DNA of 64,000 nt from Halocaridina rubra (lineage: Eukaryota > Arthropoda > Malacostraca > Decapoda > Atyidae): the NCBI GenBank assembly GCA_037179515.1, contig JAXCGZ010001900.1, positions 12,501 through 76,500 on the forward strand, written 5' to 3'. Positions 11,816 to 28,800 of this stretch are shown in pieces (the stretch's first letter is position 1; each line of letters begins with the position of its first letter). The notes under the pieces were generated by a model that did not search any database, was not told where the DNA came from, and saw only the letters and a program-made list of their open reading frames with translations. A program made the translations under genes and the position numbers.

Positions 11816-13263
11816 GACTCTTCGTTTAAAAGGTCAACAGATTGGTGAATAGAACAAAGTCGAAAGACCTCTTGAACAGACATCAAGAACGTAATAAATA
11901 TTCCTAAATGAAGAGTAACTACATGAATGGCTCTTCGGTTACCAATTTGGTTAGGCATACGATGCCTTCGTCTAGTGTACTCATATCTGTGAATGTGTAT
12001 CTCATTGTGCCTATATATTGTAACTGCATATGACTTCCAACAGTTTTTAAATCTAGATGCAAGAACAACTCTATACATATCATATGAAAGTTCTTTTGGG
12101 CTAAACTACGTTCGAGGTAAATTATAATAAAGACAGTAATGGTAATCACCAACATTTTCTCTGTTCAGTGAGTATTGTACTGAGTCTTAGTAATCATCGA
12201 TTGTTATTGACTTTTGACGTTGTTAGGTCCCCGAGAGGCAGACATTACTTCTTTTACTTTTAGAATTAGGAAATGCTCGTACGTATGGCACTGTGCAATA
12301 CCGATACGGGAAGCAAAGAAAATTCTTCAACATTATGTTTGAGCTTTTCACTCAGACCAAATTACATATGGATATACGATCGCGAAAAGCGTATAGTAAA
12401 CATCATGAATTCACAGAGGCAAATATCTGAAATTTATCTAGCTATCTATATACATTAGCCATTTTCCCCATGTAAGGGGAGTGGCTGAGTCAATACTCTG
12501 ACTCTCTGGGAGGAGAAAATGGAGAGGGAATTTCCAGTCCCCTCGTTCCGCCCAATTTAGTCGACTCTTACGACACGCAGGGGATCAAGGAGGAAGTACT
12601 CTAGCCCCCCTCCCTCAGGGGGAATTCACAGAGGCAATTATCTAAAATTAAAACGAAATATGAACCCACAATTTAGTGTTGTTAGTGTCATCATTGTGAT
12701 AAAATATTTATACCTCTAAGGAATAGCTAATGACATCGTTCCTTGACGAATTAAAAAAAATAAAAAATAATAATGATTTTCCGGGGGAGCAGTACCCCCC
12801 CCCCTTTAAGATTGATATCAGAATTCTACATTATTTACTTTTTTTTAAGATTTGATTTTCTTAATGCACTAGTTTAAGAGGTAACGAACTCATCCAATTA
12901 CTTGAACGCTTGGCTACATTCTTCTACCAAGAAAGGTTCTTCCCTACTTTACTCGATCTTTTTCTCCTGCTTCTGATACTTTCTAATTTCTTTCATTCAC
13001 CGTCAAGCTTCCTGTTTCTTTTTCTTCAATTGATATCATAGGGCATCTTTGCTCTTCACATCTTCTCCTCATCTTTTTGACATTTCAGATACGGTGTTGA
13101 GAATATATAGCAACTCATATTTCAAGCTAATTCACATCTTTATAAGCGCCTCGTTTTTCATTGGTACTTTTTTTAAATAGAGAAGTTAATAATTCAGATA
13201 TTTATATATTCCTAACTTGCATAGTCAGCTGAAAATTTTGGGAACTGTTATTAATCATGAACT
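11816..13263. repeat. duplicated non-coding block, copy A, second part
   Basis: This matches 35885-36914. Landmarks include ATGAAGAGTAACTACATGAATGGCTCTTCG / ATGAAGAGTAGTTATGCGTATGGCTCTTCG, ATGACTTCCAACAGTTTTTAAATCTAGAT, GAGGTAACGAACTC / GAGGTAACGAGCTC, CTACCAAGAAAGGTTCTTCCCTA and GCTAATTCACATCTT. Similarity ends at about 13263, where copy B enters an (ATT)n tract. No long open frame is conserved between the copies. Confidence 0.85.
12433..12621 (-). mobile_element. SINE-like internally deleted RTE derivative with target duplication
   Basis: An insertion of about 190 bp is present in block A but absent from block B. It is flanked by GAATTCACAGAGGCAA (12407-12422 and 12622-12637), and the match extends to about 26 bp with two mismatches. 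On the minus strand it begins CCCCCTGAGGGAGGGGGGCT, then CTGCGTGTCGTAAGAGTCGACTAAA, which resembles the 5' ends of the RTE copies at 42030 and 61925. It ends CATGGGGAAAATGGCTAA plus a TAGATAGCTAGATA tail, resembling the RTE 3' end at 54118-54160. Head and tail of an RTE are thus joined with the coding part missing. Confidence 0.75.
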
Positions 13264-14325
<1,062 letters not shown>

Positions 14326-14350
14326 ACCTGTCTATCTATCTACATATCTA

Positions 14351-15690
14351 TTTGTCCATCTGACAATAGTTTATATTGATATGCACTATAAAATAATGTT
14401 GCAGAGCTTACATGGTTTTAACAATATATTTACATGAATCAGAGGGTGTCATACCTGCTTAGCAAAGAAAAGCAAGAGAGTAAAATTAAGTCACATTGTC
14501 GTCCTAGTGAAATTGAGCCCATCATTTGATTCTAAGTCTGTCCCGCACTTTCTTCTTCCTATATGCAAATGACCTCCCAGATGATGATAATGTGGCCTAT
14601 ACGCAATCAAGTTTGCCTATCGTAGTTGCGAACTTCGCTATAAGATATCTCATCAGCATCTTGTATGTATTAATGGTGATTTACTATACTTCAAAACATT
14701 ATGAATAGGATTGCAGTAACAGACATTTGAAACAGGTTCAAAGAATAAGTGAAGATGACTTTGATTAAAGGTAAACATATGTGTGTTGGATTGGATTATG
14801 TTAAAATAAGGGGTTCACATCCTTTTGCACTCCCGTCCCCTTCAGGAATTTTCAACATGCACTTCCCCCCCTTCCATTTTTTTCCGCGTTCCCACACAAA
14901 AAACAAGTGAAACAAGTGAAACATTACAACACCTGTTAATTATTAGGCCTATATCTGCACTTCTAAGTAGCAAATGAACATGTAAGTGAAGTGTCAGGTA
15001 GTCTCTGTGTCAAAGACTTTGATTGAACCTGTGAAATTTTAAAATAACCCTCTAAGTATAGAGAAAATGAACCACTGGTCTAGATACACATATTGAAAGA
15101 ATAATGAGAGTAATCATATATTTTTATGAAGAGTATGACCATGGAAATACACAGGAATATCTTACATTTAAGCTCAAACTGGCAAAGTTAGTTTCTTTTG
15201 GAATTTGCATTACGTAAATATCATATTGATGAGCTTGAGAATATATGTTCATACTAACAATATTGTTATTGTACATGAAGAGTTAAAAGAACAAACAAAA
15301 AGACCTAGATATTCTATTAATTTATAGGGAATGTATTGCTCAGATATATCCAGTAATGTAGCGTCCATCACTACTATTCAAAGCCAAACCCCAAAGGGTT
15401 TTTTGTAAAAACATATTCTTTATAAAAGTGGGATCTTTGCACAGAGACTATAGGTCTCTGTTTTGATCTAGACCTATGATTCCAAACCAAAAGCGACCAC
15501 ACCGTATCATATGAGAGATCAGAGGCGGAAGAGTACCAGACTCGGGACTCATTGAGACAACAAAATCTTTCTGCTAAACTCCATATTTTAGGTGCTTTTC
15601 GTATCAGTAACTCAAATTATTATTTCATTTCCTTATAGATATAGTTATCACATCGTTTTTCATATTTCTGTTGCGTCATCTTTTCTCTTG
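14351..15690. other. unassigned sequence
   Basis: No gene recognised. A stretch at about 14808-15075 starts GGGGTTCACATCC and ends GAACCACTG, which hints at a small hAT-type relic, but I could not match target duplications. Confidence 0.45.
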
Positions 15691-16320
15691 TTCTAGACCA
15701 GTAGTTTCCAACCTTTTGTATTCATAGCCCATATTTTGGCATTCCTAAATACTCAAGGCCCACTGCCCTTTAGAACTGTGTCATAATGATAATATAATTG
15801 TAAAATATTTCTGAGACACCATCAGTTCTACCTCTTCATTTCTTAAATTATGCACTGGCCTGCATCTACTGTTAACAAATAACGTGCATTGAAATATAAA
15901 CTCAAATTACACTTTTTCTCATTAACGAGAATAAGCACTGGCCTTCATTTAGAACAGGGGTGTGCAACCTTTTTTCCCAAAGGGCCACTAGTCACGACTC
16001 TGTTGGTATGGAGGGCCACATAACCTTACTATTTCATGCTATTTACTACGATCGAAGACATATTATGTGAGATTATACTAATAAAGATAAATAATTAGTT
16101 TGTTACTGATTTTATTTAAATTGGGATCACAAAAATAAGAATTGTCTGAAACAAAAGTATTTTCCTTACTATAAATGAGCAAATGAAAGGCTACCGTACC
16201 TTATTATTATAATGTACAAACATAAATAATTACTTATTATTGGTTAACTGGGATCATTAACATAAGAATTATCAAACACAGACATTTTCCTAATCATTAA
16301 TGAGCAAATGAAAGGCTACC

Positions 16321-18126
16321 CTAGTGAGATGGTTGATGTTGCATTTGGGACACCAACTCATCAATATCAGGCTGTATGGGTGATGTGGCTACACACAGGG
16401 TACATTCCAAATGTTCATCAGTAAGTAAAGACCTATGCTTGTTTTTAACTAGATTCATTTTTGAAAAAAGCTGCTCACATACATATGTGCTACCAAACAC
16501 TGACATCATTTTCCTTGCATGAGCAGAGAGTTTTGGATACACTGTTACTGATACATGCTTCTTATAAAACTGGTATACTGAACTATCATCAAACTTCTTT
16601 CTTAGTTCATCATTGCACTGTAGTTCAATTATTTCCATCTGTATGTCCTCGGGAATTGCTGTCACATCCACAGAAAAAGGAGAAGCAAAGACTTCAATGG
16701 CTTGTGAATGTTTCTTGAGGTCACCAAATCTTTCTGAAAATTCCTCTCGCAAGACTGCCAATTTGTCACCATACTTCTGATACTGAGGGTTGCTAGTGTC
16801 ATGGTTTTTCAGTGTAGGAAAGTGGGCTGGGTTTTGGTTTCTGATTTGTGACTCCCACAGACGCAATTTTATCTGGAAGCCTTTGATCAGTGAGAACATC
16901 TCATTTATTAGTTGATCTTTTCCTTGAAGTCTAACATTCAGTGCACTAAGATGATCAGTTATATCTACTAAAAATGCTAAATCACATCTCCATTCCTTAT
17001 CACTCAATTCAGGGATAGCATTACCTTTCATATCTAAGAACAACGCAATTTCTTCCAAAAGGTCATATGCTCTCTACAACATTCCTGCTTTGCTTAGCCA
17101 CATTACCTCACAAAAATACTTCACATCACTGTACTCTGCATCAATGTCTGCCATTAACTGCTGAAACTCGCGGTGATTTAGACCTCTTGACCTAATGAAA
17201 TTGACAGCTTTCACGAGAATATTAGTCTCATGCTGAAAGTTTATTGTCTTCGCACATAAAGCTTCCTGGTGTATGATACAATGCAGGACAATAAGTGAAC
17301 CGAAGTCACTATTTTGAGACCCCATTCTAGTCTTCAGTAATCCAACAACCCCATTTCTCTGACCAGACATCGCAGGCGCACCATTTGTTGTAATGGAAAC
17401 TAAATTAGTGTAGTCCAGTCCAAACCTTGCCAATACTTTTTCCAATTCAGCAAAAATAGATTGTCCTGTTGTGGTCCCCTTCATGCTTTGTAGTGAAGCC
17501 ATTTCCTCTGTGATATTATAGTCATTGTCAACTCCCCTAATATACACAGCCAGTTGTGCAGTGTCTGCGGTGTCACAACTCTCATCAAGAGCAACAGAGT
17601 ATGAAGAAAAAGCACTAACTCGCTTGGCAATTGTACTTTCAATATTCCCTGAAAGACTGTATATTCTTCTAGCAACAGTATATCTTGAAAGGCTTATGTT
17701 TTCAACTATTTTCATTTTTTCAGGAAACATATTGTCTGAGGCTACACACAAACATTCTTTAACTACCTCACCATCAGAATAGGGCTTGAGTCTTTTTGCA
17801 AGGATTTGACTAATCAAAAAGCTTGTTTTGAGAGATGCATCATATTCCTTAAGTTTCTTTGTAAACACTGACTGTTGTCCTTTCAGAGATTTCTGCAAGA
17901 ATGATATTTTTTCTTTATCTGCTTCACCTGTCATATTTTCATATTCTTTGTGCTTTGTGATGTAGTGTCTTTTGATGTTATATTCTTTTAAAACAGAAAT
18001 GGTTTCATGGCACACATGGCACAATGCTTTCCCCTCTGATTGTATGCATAAATATTGGTCAGTCCATTTCTCTTGAAAACTCCGGTTTTCATCTGAAATC
18101 TTGCGTTTTTTACTCGTAGAAGCCAT
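16321..18126 (-). pseudogene. hAT transposase (ZBED/GTF2IRD2/FAM200-like) with one in-frame stop
   Basis: This enzyme would cut and paste the surrounding hAT element. I chose the ATG at 18126 (MASTSKKRK), although an ATG at 18159 is in frame. Codon 352 is TAG (17071-17073, within KAGML*RAYDLLEEI) in a position where related proteins continue, so one point change breaks an otherwise 601-residue protein. The N-terminal BED-type zinc finger is CHVCHETI...KRHYITKH (about residues 36-60). The DDE-like core has SVALDESCDTADTAQL (about 179-194), TTNGAPAM and HCIIHQEAL. The C-terminal hAT dimerisation block reads STYVCEQLFSKM and KHRSLLTDEHLECTL. Sequence preservation and perfect target duplications point to recent activity. 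Confidence 0.92.
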
Positions 18127-18193
18127 TATTAGTGCAATAAGATCTCTCCTGCTGAGCAAAATATATAATAGGAATAAGTTAACTTTAAATTAA

Positions 18194-18474
18194 AGACTAA
18201 CTCTAATTAAGTTGTTTATGTTGCAGTTTTGTGATGGCTTTAGAAAACTTGCAAGCAAAACATTTTGAGGCTTATATATTTCTGCTGAAAATGTGGTATT
18301 AATTATATTGCGATCTCTTACATTTTTCTTAATTAAAGGCTTTGATTAAGAATAATGTAATAGATTGCAATATAATTAGTACCAAATTTCAGCAGAAATA
18401 TATACCGTTTTGCTTGCAAGTTTTCTAAAGCCAATCACAAAACTGCAACATAAACAACTTAGTTAGAGTTAGAC
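18194..18474. repeat. long inverted repeat inside hAT 1
   Basis: Two arms of about 135-140 bp face each other with almost no spacer: AGACTAACTCTAATTAAGTT at 18194 and its counterpart AACTTAGTTAGAGTTAGACT ending near 18474. Shared interior marks are ACTTGCAAGCAAAAC / GTTTTGCTTGCAAGT and ATATATTTCTGCTGAAA / TTTCAGCAGAAATATAT. It lies upstream of the transposase start, between the gene and the right terminus. Confidence 0.85.
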
Positions 18475-18733
18475 TTAGAATACCGGTAATCACAAATCAA
18501 CCACAACAAATGAAGCACACTGATTTCACCACTTGAGTCTGAGATAAACTGAGAACTATATTAATTCCTGTACGGCTGTACTGCAAAGCATAGCAGAGAG
18601 TGTAAAAAGTGTAAACGTCCAACCTTAAAAATAATGATCATTTCGGTGTTTACAATTATCTTAAAAGGGGTTACTGATAACAATGACCCCTCGTACCATC
18701 GGTTATTGAGTAAGGGTTGTTGATGAAAACACA

Positions 18734-18899
<166 letters not shown>

Positions 18900-19003
18900 G
18901 CCGCACTATTGCTTATTTATTTTTAGGAGAAAGGGCCGCAATGAAAGCCTTTGAGGGCCGCATGCGGCCCTTGGGCCGCAGGTTGCACACCCCTGATTTA
19001 GAA

Positions 19004-21645
19004 CAACGGTTCTAAGCCTGGGCGATAGCGCCCCCTGGGGGGCGCTGGGCTTGATGAAGGGAGCAGTAAGTTTTTGGGGGGCACTGAGGGGGGCGGTAAG
19101 CTAACATAATAATTTTTTTTTTTACCTCAATAACAATTCTATTACATATGACAGGGCTGTTATATTTAAGTAAATAAAACAAAACTAAACACTGAAGACA
19201 ATACATGTTGAAAAAGATTACGTTTAAAATAATGCACACCATTACTATAGATAGAAACTTTCTGGCCATAGAAAAAAAAATATTTCCACTATGCTTCTAG
19301 CATTAGGGCAAGAAAAAACATTCGTAAGCGAATTAAACTTGTATGAAACGTGAGAGCTGGTAAAATATAAGAGTGTTGCTGTTTCCCAATTATTTATTGT
19401 CTTATACAATTATTCCTAATGCTAGAAAATGGATCATCTATGAATAGATGCTCTTGGAAATAAAATAATTAAATCATTTGTTATAACGTAACACAAAATC
19501 TCTGAGTAGTAACAATCGTAATATTTTGAAATATATGAGCAAAACGTAACATGTTACAAACATAACCATTTCGGCAACCCTTCTCGGCACCCTTGGATTT
19601 CAGTCTTGCTTATCTACTTCGTGAATCGTGATCTTTCGTGATTTTTGTTTACTCACAATTATATAAAATTATATAATGGGATAGGCCTTCAAACTATTAC
19701 GATGAGTGGAAAAAGAAAGTGTCGCCAGTACTCGATTGAGAACCTTTAATATGGATTCATCCCTTCCATTAATAAGGAGCAAATGCCAATGTGCTTGATG
19801 TGTGGAAAAAGAAAGAAAGAAAAAAAACTCATATGAAGCAATGAAACCTTCAAGAATGGTTGAACATTTAATAAAAGTGCATCCTGACAAAACAGGAAAA
19901 GATGTGGATTATTTTCTGCATTTAGAGAAGGGGCTTCTTTCATCTTATAAACTTTTAAAATCAATTGCAAAATGTGGAAAGACACATACTATTGGCGAAA
20001 CTCTTCTTTTGGCGGCAATAAATGAGCTTTCGGTTACCATGATTTGCCCAGGTAAAGTGCTGTAACAAAATCAGTTCTCCTCAGTAACAGTGCAATAGCT
20101 TAAAAAAAATAGATGAAATGGCAAAAGATGTTGAAAACAAAGTCTGCGTGACTTTAAAACACCAAGATTTGGCTCTGCAACTTGATGAGACTACTGTAAG
20201 TGACAATGCATATTTATAATGGCCTACGTCCACTGCTGAGGAAATTGTTGACGTCTTTCTCTTTGCTGAACAAGTAGTTCTTCACACAAAAGGTTCAACA
20301 ATGTTTAAGGTTGTTCAAATTTTCTTTTTAATACAAGGAATATTCCTATCACAAATATTATTGCATTTGCAACGGATGGAGCGCCAGCTATGATAGGTCG
20401 TTATCGTGGATTTATAGCACATTTAAAAGAAGCAATTTCACAAATATTTACAATTCACTGTATTATTCGAAGAGAACTTTTAGCTGAAAAACATCTCAGT
20501 GCTTGACTACTTAATACGCAAAACACTGTAATGTATCAGTGAATAAAATGAAGGTTAATAATTCATTAAATGACCGTATCTTTCGGAAGGTATGCCACGA
20601 AAATGAAAACAATTTTGAGCTCCTTTCGCCGCATACTGAGGTCTGATGGCTCTCAAATGGAAACTGTGTGAAGCGTTTTAAGATCTGAATGATACTGTTT
20701 AAGAATTTCTTAAATCCTGTGATGAGAAACTGTATAATAATCTAAGAAACAAAAGACTTGACATTGCCTATCTTTCAGATATTTTCACCAAACTAATTGA
20801 AATTAATATCAAATTGCAGGGAAGTAATTTAAATCTTATTAAGTCGAAGGAAATTATTACTTTTATCAGCAAATTATCATTTTACATAGGAAGTTTAGAG
20901 AGGAAAGATTTCCTGCAGTTCCTAAATCTACAAATTATGGAAAACAATGAGAGTGATATAATTTTAGATACAAATACTGAATGCTATTGTTCTCACCTGC
21001 ACTCTGAAAGATTTTATGACCAGATTTAAAGATCTTTGTGATCTTGAAATTCTTGATTTGGTCATAAACCCATTTCCTTCTTGTGCCTCTTCTGTTCACC
21101 AGAATTTACATGATCAAATTATCGATTTACAAAATTATCGCGATGCTAAAGTACATTTTAAGCAGCTTATTTTTGAAGAATATTGGGCTAAATGCAAATC
21201 ACGTATCCGGAACTATGGCAGGAAATAAAATTACTCCTACTTGCTTTTCCTTCTTCTAACTTAGTGGAGAAAGGGATTCAGTGTAATTTGCAAACTCTTA
21301 CTATGCAGCGATATAAATTGGTAATTAGTCAAAGAGGAGACTAGCGACATCGATTAACTAACATTGAACCTGATATAGAAAATCTCGCTAGATCACATCA
21401 AGCACAAGGAAGCCATTCTGTTATAATTAAGGTAAATTAAGAATTTTAGTCATTATTCACTTTTATCTACGTAATTTTTAATTCTTATACTTTGCATTTT
21501 TAGTAAAATTACTTTGTCATCCACATTAAAAAAAAAAATTATTCACATTTCCTGCCTTTCCCAAATGAAGGGGGGGGGGGGGGGTGGACAATGCAAGTAG
21601 TTGAAAGTGGGTGCTACACACAAAAAAAAAAGTTAAGAACCACTG
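19004..21645 (+). mobile_element. hAT transposon 2 (SCAND3/ZBED5-like), decayed
   Basis: The left end CAACGGTTCTAAGC and right end AAGAACCACTG are imperfect inverted repeats. The right flank ATTTAGAT (21646-21653) pairs with ATTTAGAA (18996-19003), which is at the same time the right target duplication of hAT 1. hAT 1 therefore landed exactly on the left target duplication of hAT 2. A guanine-rich run near 21570-21590 precedes the right end. Confidence 0.8.
19700..21425 (+). pseudogene. hAT 2 transposase, multiply broken (SCAND3/ZBED5-like)
   Basis: MSGKRKCRQYSIENL at 19700 is the typical start of SCAND3/ZBED5-like hAT proteins. It is followed by PMCLMCGK (zinc finger half) and, in a shifted frame, SRMVEHLIKVHPDKTGKD (about 19852-19905). 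Later recognisable blocks are KTHTIGETLLLAA (19981-20020), FATDGAPAMIGRYRGF in pieces (20360-20415), KSCDEKLYNN (20716-20745), AYLSDIFTKLIEINIK (20767-20812) and the C-terminal VEKGFS segment near 21260. Stops and shifts throughout make it inactive. It is much older in appearance than hAT 1. Confidence 0.85.
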
Positions 21646-21736
21646 ATTTAGATGTCCATGCCCCCCCCCCCCCTGAGAACTGCCTATCGCCCACCAGTGA
21701 GCCATGGGCCACAGGTTGAAAACCACTATTTTAGAC

Positions 21737-22760
<1,024 letters not shown>

Positions 22761-22881
22761 ACCTATAGTTCTCGTTTAAAAGATTTATCATAGTTAAAAT
22801 GAATGTGCCTTGATACGTGGTAGAGTAAAATGTTCCCGTGGAATCAATCCTCAAGTGTTTACAACCTGAATTTTCAATAAC

Positions 22882-22883
<2 letters not shown>

Positions 22884-22977
<94 letters not shown>
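22884..22977. repeat. (GA)n microsatellite
   Basis: About 94 bp of GA, the reverse complement of the CT run 130 bp upstream, so the two could form a long stem. Confidence 0.97.
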
Positions 22978-22979
<2 letters not shown>

Positions 22980-23026
22980 GAATTAGTTTTTTATTCATTT
23001 AGAAGACGTTATTGAGTTTATTTATA

Positions 23027-23281
<255 letters not shown>

Positions 23282-23287
<6 letters not shown>

Positions 23288-23498
23288 CACTGAACTGTTA
23301 ACATACAGTCTAAAGTGGTAGGAAAAGCCCATTAAATATAACAACGAAAATAAATATATATAAAGTACTTATTAATTTTGTGACCTAAACTGGTCACCTT
23401 CGGAAAGTACTTTGAGAAGGTGACCAGTTTAGGTCACGAAATTAATAAGTACTTTATATATATTTATTTTTGTTGTTTTATTTAATGGCCTTTTCCTA

Positions 23499-23501
<3 letters not shown>
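23282..23501. repeat. foldback module flanking satellite array 2
   Basis: The left 60 bp match the module at 6206-6273 in reverse. From about 23316 to 23501 the DNA is a near-perfect inverted repeat of roughly 83-bp arms: GGTAGGAAAAG...AAAGTACTTATTAATTTTGTGACC...GGTCACCTT against its complement, ending CTTTTCCTACC. The loop of about 16 bp contains GGAAAGTACTTTG. A transcript or single strand would form a long hairpin. Confidence 0.9.

Positions 23502-23579
<78 letters not shown>
23502..23579. repeat. (TA)n tract, left border of satellite array 2
   Basis: 78 bp of TA directly joined to the satellite unit at AATCAAATAAACACATTA, the same satellite position as at the left border of array 1 (1727). 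Confidence 0.95.
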
Positions 23580-23581
<2 letters not shown>

Positions 23582-24293
23582 CAAATAAACACATTACCTT
23601 ATGTGAAAACATGAACAATTTTTACCCCGACTGGGACCTGAGCCTAGGACATATAATTACTATACCAAGGCGCTACCAACTACACCAAAGAAGGTCTAAA
23701 AGGGAAACAGAGCTTTCAGCTTTTATCTGCTATACTAGGAATGAATGCATTCTATCTGAATGCCACTATGTTCATATTACAGTTTCCCCCAACCTCACTC
23801 GTGGTTTCGTTTTTGCATTTAATTCAACTCCTAATCTCATTCGGGACCAACAATAATTAAATAAGCACATTACTGTATGTGAAAACATGAATCGGTTTTA
23901 CCCCGACCGGGATTTGAACCTAGGACATATAATTACTATACCAAGGTGCTACCAGCTACGCCCACAGAAGGTCTAAAAGGGAAACAAACCTTACATCTTT
24001 TATCTGCTATGCTAGGAATGAACGCATTGTATCTGAATGCCGCTATGTTGATATTACAGTTTCCCCCAACCTCACTCGTGGTTTCGTTTTCGAATTTAAT
24101 TCAACTCCCAATTTCATTTGGGATCAACACTAATCAAATAAGCTACATTACTATATGAGAAAACATGAATCATGCTTACCCCGAATGGGACTTGAACCTA
24201 GGACATATAATTACTATACCAAGTCGTCACCAACTACATCACAGAAGGTCTAAAAGGGAAACAGACCTTCAGCTTTTATATGCTATACAAGGA
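23580..24293 (-). repeat. tRNA-like satellite, array 2, left-pointing units
   Basis: Three units lie on the minus strand with tRNA-like heads ending (5' side) near 23694, 23971 and 24248, spaced 277 bp. On the minus strand they read CTTTGGTGTAGTTGGTAGCGCC or similar, then GGTATA-GTAATTA-TATGTC (6-bp stem, 7-nt loop), then a B-box of the GGTTCAAGTCC type and CGGGGTA. The spelling GTGTAGTTGG is closer to a canonical A box than array 1's GTGTGTAGTTGG. The orientation flips at about 24293. Confidence 0.9.
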
Positions 24294-25019
24294 ATGCAAT
24301 GTAATATGAACATAGTGGCATTCAGATAGACTGCGTTCATTCCTAGTATAGCAAATAAAAGTTGTAAGGTCTGTTTCCCTTTTAGACCTTCTGTGGTGTA
24401 GTTGGTAGTGCATTGGCATGGTCATTATATGTCCTAGGTTTAAGTTCCGGTCAGGGTAAAAATGATTCATGTTTTCACATATGGTAATATGTTTATTTAA
24501 CTATTGTTGGTCCCAAATGAGATTGGGAGTTGAATTAAATGCGAAAACAAACCCACAAATGAGGTTGGGGGAAACTGATATATGAACATAGTGGCATTCA
24601 GATAGAATGCGTTCATTCCTAGCGTAGCAGATGAAAGCTGTAATGTCCGTTTCCCTTTTAGTCCTTATGTGGTGTAGTTGGTAGCACCTTGGCAAAGTAA
24701 TTTTACGTCCTAGGTTCAAGTCCCGGTCGGGGTAAAAATGATTGATGTTTTCACTTATGATAATGTGTTTATATGACTAGTTTTGGTCATAAATGAGATT
24801 GCAAGTTGAATCAAATGCGAAAACGAAATCACAAGTGAGATTGGGGAAACTGTAATATGAACATATTGGCATTCAGATAGAATGCGCTCATTCCTAGTAT
24901 AGCAGATAAAAGCCGTGATATCTGTTTCCCTTTTAGACCTTTTGTGGTGTAGTTGGTAGTGCGTTATCACAGTAATTAAATGTCCTAGGTTCAAGTCCCG
25001 GTCGGGGTAAAAATGATTC
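24294..25019 (+). repeat. tRNA-like satellite, array 2, right-pointing units
   Basis: Heads start at 24387, 24663 and 24938 (spacing 276 and 275). The body sequences match the left-pointing units. The last head (B-box GGTTCAAGTCCCGGTCGGGG, 24988-25007) is followed after about 12 bp by (TA)n. With the three left-pointing units this gives a 3+3 mirror array. Confidence 0.9.
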
Positions 25020-27930
<2,911 letters not shown>

Positions 27931-27949
27931 GTTAATATCTTAGTCGGGC

Positions 27950-28665
27950 ACCCAAAATTTAGTTGAATTTAATGTCTCCATGACACTGTTTCTGGCTATC
28001 TCATAATCTTCCTCTCCTCCTGATAGCCCTATTGTCTTCGAAACTAAAGAAATTTACCCTCTTAATTCTATCAGCATATTAGGAATTCATATATAACCTC
28101 TAACTTGTCTTGAAGGAATCATATAATCCAAATATCTAATTCTGTATCCTTAAACTTGGTAGTTTTGTTTCGTTTTTGTCATCACTTTTCCTCTTTACAG
28201 TTACTTAAAATCTATAAAGGTCTTATCCATCCTTGCTTAGAATACTGCTCACAAATCTGTGCTTCTTCTTATACCTATTTCCTCGATAGGGTTGAATCTA
28301 AGGCAGTCCAACTCATTAATGATCCATCTCTTACTTCTGCTCTGGATTCTCTTTCTCTTCATCATAAGGCATCATCCCTTTCTCTTTTCTATCGCTACTA
28401 CTTCCATCGCTGCTCTGATGAGTTGGCAAGTTGCATCCCTCCTCCACTGCCAAGGTTGCATAACACTCGCCAAGTGGCCTCAATTCACTGGCACTGTGTG
28501 GAGATTTGTTGCTCGCGGATTGTTCAATTCAGTGACTGCTTCTTCCCATCTACTTCCAGACTCTGGAACTCTTCCTCCTTCTATCTTTCCAAATTCATAA
28601 GTGATTATTACAACTTTAGTGTTTTTAAAGATACAAAGAAAATTTATTATATAATCTCATAACAT
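27950..28665 (+). pseudogene. Jockey-type LINE 3' fragment
   Basis: The frame 28156-28662 reads IYKGLIHPCLEYCSQICASS, then LSLFYRYYFHRCSDELASCI, and TSRLWNSS near the end. This is the thumb and C-terminal region of Jockey-clade LINEs. Upstream, ISILGIHI near 28068-28095 is the preceding part of the domain in another frame. The same family supplies the 3' ends at 33703 and 62781. The two 3' ends of this copy cannot both be defined, since the next LINE starts almost at once. Confidence 0.82.
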
Positions 28666-28800
28666 CTCAGAAACCGTTGAGAGTGTCTCTCCCAGTGTTA
28701 TCGATTTCAACCACATCCTCTTGCGACCGACCTAAAAAGGACCTTCTTGGGTAAACCTGCCGTTCCCCTCATACCGCAGTCCCCTCCCATTCACACCAGA

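Noticed and set aside
14808..15075. Small hAT-type MITE (starts GGGGTTC, ends GAACCACTG)
   Set aside because: The ends pair only weakly and no 8-bp target duplication could be matched.
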